Below are positions 19,055-27,348 of a stretch of 64,000 nucleotides of DNA, in pieces. Made by a program: the position numbers and the translations under genes. Source of the DNA: Phyllobacterium brassicacearum (GTDB lineage Bacteria; Pseudomonadota; Alphaproteobacteria; Rhizobiales; Rhizobiaceae). Position 1 is the stretch's first letter; every line of letters begins with the position of its first letter. The notes beneath the pieces were generated by a model. The model made no database searches, had not been told where the DNA came from, and worked only from the letters and a program-made list of their open reading frames with translations. The stretch lies in NCBI RefSeq assembly GCF_003010955.1, contig NZ_PGGO01000014.1, positions 62,001 to 126,000 on the forward strand. The letters are read 5' to 3'.

Positions 19055-20227
19055 ATGAAGGTCTGGAAACAACTCGCTTTGGCATTGGTGATCCTGGCTG
19101 TCGCCGGAGCTGGCTGGATGTACCTGTTTCCGGGCGGCAAGGACCTGCTCAGGAGGGTTGGTATCGACCGCAATGCGACAGCGGCCACCGAGCCCGCCGG
19201 GGGCCGTCAGGGACAGCGGCGCGGCGGACAGGCACTGCCGCTGGTTGTCGTCCGTGCCGCAGGGGAAGCCAAGATCAATGACAGGCTGACGGCGATCGGG
19301 ACCGGCAAGGCAAAGAGTTCCGTTGCCGTCACTCCGTTCACAGCCGGTCGCCTGACCGAGATTTTCGTGACCTCAGGAACCAAAGTGCAAGGCGGCGATG
19401 TGATTGCCCGTCTTGACTCAGAGGCCGAAAGCATCGTCGTCGATAAAGCGCGGGTAGCACTGAAGGACGCGCAGACCAAGCTTAGCCGCGCGGAAAGCCT
19501 GCGCCTGAGCAACACAGTATCTGCAGTTCAGCTTTCCGAAGCTGAACTGGCAGTCGATAATGCGGCTCTCAATGTTCGGGAAGCCGAGCTTGCACTGGAT
19601 CGCCGCGCCATCAAAGCGCCAATCGGCGGCATTGTCGGCATCCTGCCGATAAACGCCGGCAATTACATCACGACATCGACCACGGTCGCAATGATCGATG
19701 ATCGTTCCGACCTGCTGGTCGATTTCTGGGTGCCGGAACGTTTTGCGCCCGCTATCACCATCGATCTGCCGGCGACAGCGACATCGATCGCCCGTCCGGG
19801 AGAAACCTTCAGCGGCGCGATCAGCGCCATCGACAACCGCGTCGACCCCGCCAGCCGCACACTGCATGTTCAGGCCAAGATCACCAATCCGAAGGACACG
19901 TTGCGGGAAGGCATGGCATTTCAGATGTCGATCGGCTTCCCCGGAGACACCTACCCAACCGTTGATCCCCTTGCCATTCAGTGGGGCACTGAAGGCGCTT
20001 ATGTCTGGCGGATCGTAGACAACAAGGCGGAACGGGTGCTGGTGCGGATCGTGCAGCGCAACACGGCCTCCGTGCTGGTGGATGCAGCCTTAGATCCGGG
20101 CGATCAGATCGTGGCAGAAGGCGTGCAGTCGGTCCGAGAGGGTGGCCTTGTCCAGGTTCAAGGTCAGCCTGCACCCGAGAACAATACAAAGGCAGGTCCT
20201 CTGGCCTCCGCCGGCGAACAGGGGTGA
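19055..20227 (+). CDS. RND efflux periplasmic adaptor (membrane fusion) subunit
   Basis: HlyD/AcrA-type adaptor linking the inner-membrane pump to an outer-membrane channel. The 390-residue protein begins with an N-terminal signal-anchor (LALALVILAVAGAGWMYLF). A split lipoyl domain follows (FTAGRLTEIFVTSGTKVQGG and IKAPIGGIVGILPINAGNYI) around an alpha-hairpin of about 60 residues, then beta-barrel and membrane-proximal domains. The start at 19055 has GGAG six bases upstream; a GTG at 19025 is less likely. It is followed after four bases by the pump gene. No TolC-type gene or repressor lies beside it. Confidence 0.93.
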   Translation: MKVWKQLALALVILAVAGAGWMYLFPGGKDLLRRVGIDRNATAATEPAGGRQGQRRGGQALPLVVVRAAGEAKINDRLTAIGTGKAKSSVAVTPFTAGRLTEIFVTSGTKVQGGDVIARLDSEAESIVVDKARVALKDAQTKLSRAESLRLSNTVSAVQLSEAELAVDNAALNVREAELALDRRAIKAPIGGIVGILPINAGNYITTSTTVAMIDDRSDLLVDFWVPERFAPAITIDLPATATSIARPGETFSGAISAIDNRVDPASRTLHVQAKITNPKDTLREGMAFQMSIGFPGDTYPTVDPLAIQWGTEGAYVWRIVDNKAERVLVRIVQRNTASVLVDAALDPGDQIVAEGVQSVREGGLVQVQGQPAPENNTKAGPLASAGEQG

Positions 20228-20231
20228 GCCG

Positions 20232-23200
20232 GTGAACACGTCCCAAAGCCAGGCCGATTTTACCGCTCTCTTCATTCGCCGCCCGGTCATGGCGCTGGTC
20301 CTCAATGCCTTGATTGTCGTGGCCGGGCTTGCCGCCTATTACGGCGTCGACGTGCGAGAGTTGCCCGATGTCGACCGCCCGGTCGTTACCGTTTCGACGG
20401 ATTTCGAGTCGGCTGCGGCAGAGACCGTTGACCGCGAGCTGACATCCGCCATTGAAGGCGCTGTTTCGCGCGTCTCAGGTGTCAAATCCATCTCGTCCAG
20501 TTCTTCGTTTGGCAACAGCCGCGTCACGGTCGAATTCAACGATGATGTGGATCTCAATGTCGCCGCGGCCGACATGCGCGATGCGATCAGCCGCATTTCC
20601 AATATGCTGCCGGACGACGCCGATCCGCCGCGCATCGTCAAGGCCGATGCGAACTCCGACGCGGTCATGCGCCTCGCCGTTACGTCCGATACGTTGGCGG
20701 TCGAGGACATGACGGTTTTGGTCGAGGATCAAATCGAGGACGTGCTCGCTTCTGTCCCGGGCGTTGCCGACGTCCAGATCAACGGCAATCGCAGCAAGAT
20801 TTTCCGTATCGACATCAATCAGGGTAAAGTCGCCGGCCTCGGCATGAATATCGCCGACATCCGCAATGCGCTGAACACGATGGCCTTCGATACGCCTGCC
20901 GGGCAGCTCAATAGCAATGATCAAAGCATCGTTGTGCGAGCACAGGCGCCGGTGACGACGCCCGAAGATTTCGAAAACATCATCATCAAGGGTCAGACCA
21001 AGATCCGCGACGTGGCCACCGTGACAATGGGCCCTGACATCGGGACATCGACGCTGCGTGCCAACGGCAAGACTGGCATTGGGCTTGGCATTATCCGCCA
21101 GGCGCAGTCGAATACGCTCGATATCTCCAAGGGCGTGCGCGCGGCAGTTGCGGAGCTGCAGAAAACCTTGCCGGAGGGCGTGGATATCCGTGTCACAAGC
21201 GACGACGCCGACTTCATCAATGGCGCAGTCCACGAGGTGGAGATCGCTCTTGGCGTGTCCGTATTGATCATCATCATGATCATCTACCTGTTCCTGTGGG
21301 ACATTCGCGCAACGCTCATCCCGGCTGTCAGCATGCCGGTCGCCCTGATCGGCACTATCTCCGCCATCTATCTGGCCGGTTTCTCGATCAACATTCTGAC
21401 GCTGCTGGCCCTAGTCCTTGCAACTGGCCTCGTTGTCGACGACGCGATCGTTGTGCTTGAAAATATCGTGCGCCGGCGCAATCAGGGCATGGGTCCACGC
21501 GCGGCCGCGGTGCTTGGCACACAGGAAGTGTTCTTCGCCGTTGTCGCTACAACCGTGACGCTTGCTGCCGTGTTCGTGCCGCTTTCATTCCTTCCTGGCC
21601 AGACCGGCGGTCTTTTCCGCGAGTTCGGGTTCGTCCTTGCAATCTGCGTGCTCCTGTCGGCCGTGGTGGCGCTTACTCTGTGTCCGATGCTCGCCTCCCG
21701 GTTGCTTAGTGTCAACGAAGAAAGACATGAGGATGTGACCCACGCTCCAGGTCTGGTTGGCCGCATCGGCAGGTGGTTCGGCTGGCTGTATCGCCGTATG
21801 CTTAACGCCTGCCTTGCTGGCCCGTGGATCGTTGTCCTGGTTTCGCTGCTGTTTGCGGGTGCTGCCTTTGGTGGCTTTTCCCTGCTCAAGCAGGAACTCA
21901 CACCATCGGAGGATCGCGCGTCGGCCTTTCTGCGCATAACGGCGCCGCAGGGTGTCAGCCTCGAATATCTCAATGACGAGATGCGAAAGATCGAAACCCT
22001 GATTCAGCCCTTGCGCGACACCGGAGAGATCCAGAACACGTTCTCCATTGCCGGACAGAACGGTAACACCAATCGCGGCTTCATGGTGCTCAGCCTTGCA
22101 ACCTGGAAGGAGCGCGAGAGAAGCCAGCAGGAGATCATCGCGGATGTCTCGCGGCGTGTTCGCAACATTCCTGGCATTCAGGTCTTCGCCGCGCAACCCA
22201 ATTCGCTCGGCATTCGCGGCGCAGGCAATGGCCTGCAATTTGCGGTAGTCGGTACGAGTTATGCCGAGCTCGGTACGGTAGCTACGAAACTGGTCGCGGA
22301 GTTGGAAAAGGATAGCCGCTTTGATCGCCCGCGCCTGACCAACGAACCAACACAGCCGCAATTGGCCGTATCAATCGACCGTGAGCGCGCCTCTGATCTG
22401 AGCATCGATATCACTGGCCTTGCACAGGCGCTCCAGTCGGTTCTCGATGGCTATAAGATTGGTTCGGTGTACATCGAAGATCGCAGTTTCGACGTCAAAC
22501 TCGTCTCGACTACCAATCCGATCAACGATCCGACCGATCTGGAAAACGTCTTTCTGCGTACCGGTGACGGGCGCTTTGTTCCGATGTCAACCATTGCGCA
22601 ATTGAAGGAAGTCGCTGTACCACCGGCCTTGACCCGCGAGCAGCAGATGCGTTCGGTTGCCATCACCTCGGGTCTCAGTCCTGACTTCGCGCTTGGCGAT
22701 GCCTATAAAACGGTGCAGGATATCGCCGCGCCGACACTACCGCCAGGATATCGCATCATACCGCTCGCCGAAGCGGCGACGCTGGGCGAGAACTCATCCA
22801 GCATGGCGATCACATTCGGATTCGCGCTTCTGATCATCCTTCTCGTTCTGGCTGCCCAGTTCGAGAGCTTCATTAGCGCCATCATCGTCATGGCCACCGT
22901 ACCGCTCGGCCTTGCCTGTGCGGTCTACGCCATGCTGATGACGGGAACGAGTATGAACGTCTACAGCCAGATCGGTCTCGTGCTGCTCGTCGGCATCATG
23001 GCGAAGAACGGTATCCTGATCGTCGAGTTTGCCAACCATCTGCGCGACCAGGGCAGGAGTGTTCGTCAGGCGATCGAGGAGGCCTCGAATATCCGCCTGC
23101 GTCCGGTTGTGATGACTATGCTCTGCGCGATCCTTGGCGGTGTCCCGCTGGTACTTGCCAGTGGTGCCGGTGCAGAGGCCCGTATCGCACTTGGCTGGGT

Positions 23201-23363
23201 GATCGTTGGCGGTCTGGGCATGGCGACTGCCTCAACCCTGTTCCTGACTCCTGTCGCCTATCTGCTGCTCGCCGGTTTCTCCAAGCCCAAGGCTGAAGAG
23301 GAAGCGAGGCTCAATCGCGAACTGCTGGAAGTGATTTCACAGCCGCCATTGGCGGCGGAATAA
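20232..23363 (+). CDS. RND-family multidrug efflux permease (AcrB/MexF-like)
   Basis: Inner-membrane proton-driven exporter subunit. The 1043 residues match the HAE-1 length, with TM1 near residues 20-40 followed by YYGVDVRELPDVDRPVVTV, a first large periplasmic loop, TM2-6, a middle linker, TM7, the second loop and TM8-12. The proton-relay pair is visible in TM4 as LVVDDAIVVLENIVRR. The start is taken as the GTG at 20232 with GGGG upstream; a longer frame to 20142 overlaps the adaptor gene heavily and lacks a ribosome site. Drug range cannot be predicted. Confidence 0.95.
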   Translation: MNTSQSQADFTALFIRRPVMALVLNALIVVAGLAAYYGVDVRELPDVDRPVVTVSTDFESAAAETVDRELTSAIEGAVSRVSGVKSISSSSSFGNSRVTVEFNDDVDLNVAAADMRDAISRISNMLPDDADPPRIVKADANSDAVMRLAVTSDTLAVEDMTVLVEDQIEDVLASVPGVADVQINGNRSKIFRIDINQGKVAGLGMNIADIRNALNTMAFDTPAGQLNSNDQSIVVRAQAPVTTPEDFENIIIKGQTKIRDVATVTMGPDIGTSTLRANGKTGIGLGIIRQAQSNTLDISKGVRAAVAELQKTLPEGVDIRVTSDDADFINGAVHEVEIALGVSVLIIIMIIYLFLWDIRATLIPAVSMPVALIGTISAIYLAGFSINILTLLALVLATGLVVDDAIVVLENIVRRRNQGMGPRAAAVLGTQEVFFAVVATTVTLAAVFVPLSFLPGQTGGLFREFGFVLAICVLLSAVVALTLCPMLASRLLSVNEERHEDVTHAPGLVGRIGRWFGWLYRRMLNACLAGPWIVVLVSLLFAGAAFGGFSLLKQELTPSEDRASAFLRITAPQGVSLEYLNDEMRKIETLIQPLRDTGEIQNTFSIAGQNGNTNRGFMVLSLATWKERERSQQEIIADVSRRVRNIPGIQVFAAQPNSLGIRGAGNGLQFAVVGTSYAELGTVATKLVAELEKDSRFDRPRLTNEPTQPQLAVSIDRERASDLSIDITGLAQALQSVLDGYKIGSVYIEDRSFDVKLVSTTNPINDPTDLENVFLRTGDGRFVPMSTIAQLKEVAVPPALTREQQMRSVAITSGLSPDFALGDAYKTVQDIAAPTLPPGYRIIPLAEAATLGENSSSMAITFGFALLIILLVLAAQFESFISAIIVMATVPLGLACAVYAMLMTGTSMNVYSQIGLVLLVGIMAKNGILIVEFANHLRDQGRSVRQAIEEASNIRLRPVVMTMLCAILGGVPLVLASGAGAEARIALGWVIVGGLGMATASTLFLTPVAYLLLAGFSKPKAEEEARLNRELLEVISQPPLAAE

Positions 23364-23498
23364 CCATTCGAAGCATTCCACTGCAATGGGTGGTTCAATT
23401 CTTCCCGATTCGTCAACCGCGTCAATATTGGCGGTATCACTTTGCGGCGCCGGTCGGATAACTGACTTCGCATCGGGTTTCTCAGGAGACCAGGGTTA

Positions 23499-23528
23499 GG
23501 CCCGGCAAGACCGGGCCATTTCTTTTTT
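23499..23528 (+). terminator. Strong intrinsic terminator upstream of preT
   Basis: Perfect 7-bp GC stem (GGCCCGG 23499-23505, CCGGGCC 23511-23517), loop CAAGA, then ATTTCTTTTTT. It ends either the RND operon message or a small RNA in the preceding 135 bases. Confidence 0.85.
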
Positions 23529-23558
23529 GGAATTCGCTATAGTTGCCAAGTCTTTTTC

Positions 23559-23596
23559 TTGACCGTTTGATAAAAAATTTGACCTTTCATAAAAAT
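23559..23596 (+). promoter_or_regulatory. Tandem TTGACC repeat in the preT promoter (possible RutR or promoter element)
   Basis: TTGACC-G-TTTGATAAAAA and TTGACC-TTTCATAAAAA form a direct repeat at 23559 and 23579. The first unit, TTGACCGTTTGATAAA, matches the E. coli RutR box TTGACCANNTGGTCAA at 11 of 14 defined positions. Either a RutR site or overlapping -35 elements are possible. Confidence 0.4.
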
Positions 23597-23694
23597 CTGC
23601 CATTCTTTTCGTGAGAGGGCCGGACGAACCGGCCAATCACAATGGCTGTGACCCAAGGGAACCGGGCGCAGTCAACAAGAGGAGATGCGATTTC

Positions 23695-25152
23695 ATGGGA
23701 TCGATCGATTCTGGCATCCGTGACGTGAGGGCAGGACGCCTTGCTTCCGACGCTTATAGCGACGTGTTTTCCGATCTTCATCCGCCACTTACCCGGCACG
23801 AGGCTTTTGTCGAATCGGACCGCTGCTACTTCTGTTACGATGCGCCATGCATGAATGCCTGCCCGACGGGCATCGACATCCCGCTGTTCATTCGTGAGAT
23901 AAACGGGGACAATCCGACCGGTTCTGCCAAAACCATTCTTTCCGAAAACATTCTTGGCGGCATGTGTGCTCGTGTCTGTCCGACGGAAACCCTATGCGAA
24001 CAGGCTTGCGTCCGCGAAGTCGCTGAAGGCAAGCCTGTGAAGATTGGTCTGTTGCAACGCTATGCCACTGATCATCTGATGGCGAACGGCCAGCACCCGT
24101 TCAAGCGCGCCGAGCTCACCGGAAAATCCATCGCCGTTGTCGGTGCGGGTCCTGCCGGTCTCTCCGCGGCGCATCGCCTTGCTATGCATGGTCATGACGT
24201 GACGATCTTCGAAGCGCGGCCCAAGGCTGGCGGCCTCAATGAATATGGCATTGCCGCCTATAAGAGCGTGGATGATTTTGCCCAGAAGGAACTCGACTTC
24301 ATCCTCGAGATCGGTGGTATCACTATTCAGAACGACAAAGCGCTTGGCCGTGACATCAGCCTCGATGCGCTGAAGGCGGGTTTCGACGCGGTCTATTTGG
24401 GCATGGGTCTGCCGGGTGTCAACGAACTCGGGCTTGAGGGCGAGGATGCCGCCGGCTGTATCGACGCTGTGGATTATATCTCCGTCTTGCGCCAGAGCGA
24501 TGATCTCTCGCAACTTGCGGTCGGCCGCGATGTCGTTGTCATCGGCGGCGGCATGACCGCAATCGACGTTGCGGTTCAGACCAAACTGCTTGGCGCCGAG
24601 AACGTCATTATCGCCTATCGCCGGGGTCCGGAAAACATGAACGCCAGTGCCTATGAGCAGGAACTGGCGCTGAAAAACGGCGTGATTATCCGCCATTGGC
24701 TGCAGCCGCGCGTCCTGACCCGCAATGAACACGGCGAGGTCTGTGGCATCACATTGGACTATACGGTGATGGCCGACGGCCGCCTTGTCACGTCAGGTGA
24801 AAGCATCACGCTGGCCAGCGACCAGGTATTCAAGGCGATAGGTCAGACCCCCGCCGAAGCAATACTTGCGGAAGCTGGTATCGCGTTGTCGCGCGGCCGT
24901 ATCAGCGTAGATGATGAAGGTCGAACCTCGATCCCCGGTATCTGGGCGGGAGGCGATTGCATCGCTGGCGGTGAGGACTTGACCGTCGCGGCGGTACAGG
25001 ACGGCAAGATCGCGGCTGAATCCATTCACCGTACGCTGACCCAGCAACCGGACAAGGTCAGCGGTTTCGTTGAAGCGGTCATGGCAGACAGTTCAGAGGG
25101 CGCATCGGCAACGACGCAGCATCCCAATCATCCAAGCCAGATTGCTGGCTGA
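23695..25152 (+). CDS. preT: NAD-dependent dihydropyrimidine dehydrogenase subunit PreT
   Basis: Flavoprotein subunit that passes electrons between NADH and PreA in the first step of reductive uracil/thymine degradation. The 485 residues have an N-terminal 4Fe-4S domain (CYFCYDAPCMNACPTG and CARVCPTETLCEQACV), an FAD-binding VVGAGPAGLSAAHRLAMHG and an NAD-binding VVVIGGGMTAIDVAVQTKL. The layout is that of the glutamate-synthase small-subunit family. The start at 23695 has GGAG ten bases upstream; a GTG at 23611 is also open but unlikely. It is 11 bases from preA, with which it forms a complex. Confidence 0.93.
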   Translation: MGSIDSGIRDVRAGRLASDAYSDVFSDLHPPLTRHEAFVESDRCYFCYDAPCMNACPTGIDIPLFIREINGDNPTGSAKTILSENILGGMCARVCPTETLCEQACVREVAEGKPVKIGLLQRYATDHLMANGQHPFKRAELTGKSIAVVGAGPAGLSAAHRLAMHGHDVTIFEARPKAGGLNEYGIAAYKSVDDFAQKELDFILEIGGITIQNDKALGRDISLDALKAGFDAVYLGMGLPGVNELGLEGEDAAGCIDAVDYISVLRQSDDLSQLAVGRDVVVIGGGMTAIDVAVQTKLLGAENVIIAYRRGPENMNASAYEQELALKNGVIIRHWLQPRVLTRNEHGEVCGITLDYTVMADGRLVTSGESITLASDQVFKAIGQTPAEAILAEAGIALSRGRISVDDEGRTSIPGIWAGGDCIAGGEDLTVAAVQDGKIAAESIHRTLTQQPDKVSGFVEAVMADSSEGASATTQHPNHPSQIAG

Positions 25153-25163
25153 AGGAGATCGAT

Positions 25164-26474
25164 ATGGCTGATCTTTCAACGAATTTTCTTGGCATCAAAT
25201 CTCCCAATCCGTTCTGGCTGGCTTCTGCACCGCCAACCGACAAGGCCTACAATGTCGAACGGGCCTTCAAGGCGGGTTGGGGCGGCGTGGTATGGAAGAC
25301 CCTTGGTGAAGAGGGGCCACCCGTGGTCAACGTCAATGGTCCGCGCTACGGTGCGATCCATGGTGCTGATCGGCGCCTGCTCGGCTTTAATAATATCGAA
25401 CTCATCACAGACCGCCCGCTGGAAGTGAACCTGCGGGAAATGACGGAAGTGAAGAAGAAGTGGCCCGATCGAGCCCTGATCGCCTCGATCATGGTGCCAT
25501 GCGAGGAGGAGTCCTGGAAGGCTATCCTGCCGCTGGTCGAAGCCACCGGTTCCGATGGCATCGAGTTGAATTTCGGCTGTCCGCATGGCATGTCCGAACG
25601 CGGTATGGGTTCCGCCGTTGGCCAGGTTCCAGAATACATTGAAATGGTCGTGCGCTGGTGCAAGCAGTATACGCGCATGCCGGTCATCACCAAGTTGACG
25701 CCAAACATCACCGACATTCGCAAGCCGGCGCGGGCGGCAAGATCCGGCGGCACGGATGCCGTGTCGCTGATCAATACGATCAATTCCATTGTGTCTGTCG
25801 ATCTCGACAATTTCGCCCCCGTGCCTTCCATCGACGGGCGTGGCTCGCATGGCGGTTATTGCGGCCCCGCGGTAAAGCCAATCGCACTCAATATGGTGGC
25901 GGAGATCGCCCGTGATAGCGAAACGCGCGGCCTGCCCATCTCCGGGATCGGGGGCATCACGACCTGGCGCGACGCCGCGGAATATATTGCGCTGGGCTGC
26001 GGTAATGTTCAGGTTTGCACCGCCGCGATGACCTATGGTTTCAAGATTGTGCAGGAGATGATTTCCGGCCTCTCCGACTGGATGGATGGGAGGGGCTTCC
26101 GGACGATCGAAGATTTCCGCGGCCTTGCCGTACCGAACGTTTCCGATTGGCAGTACCTCAACCTCAACTACATCACCAAGGCCAGGATCGATCAGGACCT
26201 CTGCATCAAATGCGGCCGCTGCTACATCGCCTGCGAGGACACGTCGCATCAGGCGATCACCGCTATGGTCGATGGTGCAAGACACTTCGAGGTGATCGAT
26301 GAGGAATGCGTCGGCTGCAATCTCTGCGTCAATGTCTGCCCGGTTGACAATTGCATCAGCATGGTGCCGATGACGTCAGGTGTTGATCCGCGCACCAAGC
26401 TGCCGATCCAGCCGGACTATGCCAACTGGACGACTCATCCCAACAACCCGATGGCCAAGGCGGCCGCGGAGTAA
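25164..26474 (+). CDS. preA: NAD-dependent dihydropyrimidine dehydrogenase subunit PreA
   Basis: Catalytic subunit that reduces uracil and thymine to the 5,6-dihydro forms. The 436 residues consist of an FMN-binding dihydroorotate-dehydrogenase-like barrel (about 1-320, including ELNFGCPHGMSERGMGSAVG and PISGIGGITTWRDAAEYI) and a C-terminal ferredoxin domain with two 4Fe-4S motifs, CIKCGRCYIAC and CVGCNLCVNVCPVDNC. The active-site Cys lies in NFGCPHG or the loop after it. It is translated just after preT and converges on rutR with a 7-base gap. Confidence 0.95.
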   Translation: MADLSTNFLGIKSPNPFWLASAPPTDKAYNVERAFKAGWGGVVWKTLGEEGPPVVNVNGPRYGAIHGADRRLLGFNNIELITDRPLEVNLREMTEVKKKWPDRALIASIMVPCEEESWKAILPLVEATGSDGIELNFGCPHGMSERGMGSAVGQVPEYIEMVVRWCKQYTRMPVITKLTPNITDIRKPARAARSGGTDAVSLINTINSIVSVDLDNFAPVPSIDGRGSHGGYCGPAVKPIALNMVAEIARDSETRGLPISGIGGITTWRDAAEYIALGCGNVQVCTAAMTYGFKIVQEMISGLSDWMDGRGFRTIEDFRGLAVPNVSDWQYLNLNYITKARIDQDLCIKCGRCYIACEDTSHQAITAMVDGARHFEVIDEECVGCNLCVNVCPVDNCISMVPMTSGVDPRTKLPIQPDYANWTTHPNNPMAKAAAE

Positions 26475-26481
26475 GGTTGGT

Positions 26482-27150
26482 CTATGAGACGGGGCGCGGG
26501 CGGATACCGTTGAGAATGATGCTCAACACGGCCTGCGCCGTCTGCTCGCGGAAGCCGGGGCGGCCAACCTGGCTGCCCATGATTGCTCGTACCTGCACGT
26601 CGAAATCCGCATAATGCTGCGTCGTTGCCCAGATCATGAAAATGAGATGGTAGGGATCGACCGGTGCAAGCTTGCCTTCACCGACCCAGCGGCGGATGAC
26701 GGCTGCCTTCTCGTCGACGAGAGGCTTCAGGTGCTTCGTCAGAAAATCGCTGATCGCCGGAGCACCATGCAGCACTTCGTTGGCAAACAGCCGCGACGCT
26801 TCGGGATGACTCTCGGACATGTTGATCTTCAGCGTGATGTAGTTGCGTAGCTGTTCGATCGGGTCGCCATCCGCGTCGATTTCCGCCAGAGGCGCCAGCC
26901 ATTCGGCAAGGGTCTCCTCGAGCAGCGTCACATAGATGTTCTGCTTTCGTGGGAAGTAATACAGGAGGTTGGGCTTGGACATTCCGGCCTTCTCGGCGAT
27001 CTGGTCGATCGTGGTGCCGCGAAAGCCATAATTGGAAAACACGTCGAGCGCCGCGTCGAGAATAAGACGGCGATTGATCTCCTGTATCCGGGTCGTTTTT
27101 TCCGGCGTCTCGCTCGCCTTTTTCTTTGCCGCCCTCGTCATGCCGCTCAT
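26482..27150 (-). CDS. rutR: TetR-family pyrimidine-responsive regulator RutR
   Basis: DNA-binding repressor whose E. coli counterpart senses uracil or thymine. The 222 residues have an N-terminal helix-turn-helix (GFRGTTIDQIAEKAGMSK followed by PNLLYYFPRKQNIY) and a C-terminal ligand domain with the ASRLFANEVLHGAP and FMIWATTQHYADF segments typical of RutR. It sits between the preTA genes and the rest of the pyrimidine locus and is divergent from the aminotransferase gene. The shared promoter holds a near-consensus RutR box at 27254-27269, so it probably represses the catabolic genes and perhaps itself. Confidence 0.92.
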   Translation of the reverse strand: MSGMTRAAKKKASETPEKTTRIQEINRRLILDAALDVFSNYGFRGTTIDQIAEKAGMSKPNLLYYFPRKQNIYVTLLEETLAEWLAPLAEIDADGDPIEQLRNYITLKINMSESHPEASRLFANEVLHGAPAISDFLTKHLKPLVDEKAAVIRRWVGEGKLAPVDPYHLIFMIWATTQHYADFDVQVRAIMGSQVGRPGFREQTAQAVLSIILNGIRPRPVS

Positions 27151-27219
27151 CCCTTTGCCATTTGGCCCGACAGGCCCTTTCGTCGCATCCCGGAACTGCT
27201 CTAAAATCCCATAAAGCGC

Positions 27220-27269
27220 TTGACCACTTTCCTATGCTCTTCTAGCCTGCATTTTGACCAAGTAGTCAA
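27220..27269. promoter_or_regulatory. RutR operator in the rutR/aminotransferase promoter
   Basis: TTGACCAAGTAGTCAA at 27254-27269 matches the E. coli RutR consensus TTGACCANNTGGTCAA at 13 of 14 defined positions and is a near-perfect palindrome. A half-site TTGACCA lies at 27220-27226. The site is about 80 bases before the aminotransferase start and about 100 before rutR. Confidence 0.75.
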
Positions 27270-27348
27270 GTTTTTGATTGTGCCAGAGGTTCAATCATTC
27301 GGGAACACAAAACTAGCGGTAACATCCGCAATCAGGAGGCGAAGTCAC

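Larger units (their letters stand above)
23364..23694 (+). other. Intergenic region between RND pump and preT
   Basis: These 331 bases hold no convincing gene. They contain a strong terminator at 23499-23528, about 135 bases past the pump stop, then an AT-rich promoter region for preT with a TTGACC repeat at 23559-23596. The 135 bases before the terminator could be a long 3' UTR or a small RNA. Confidence 0.5.
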
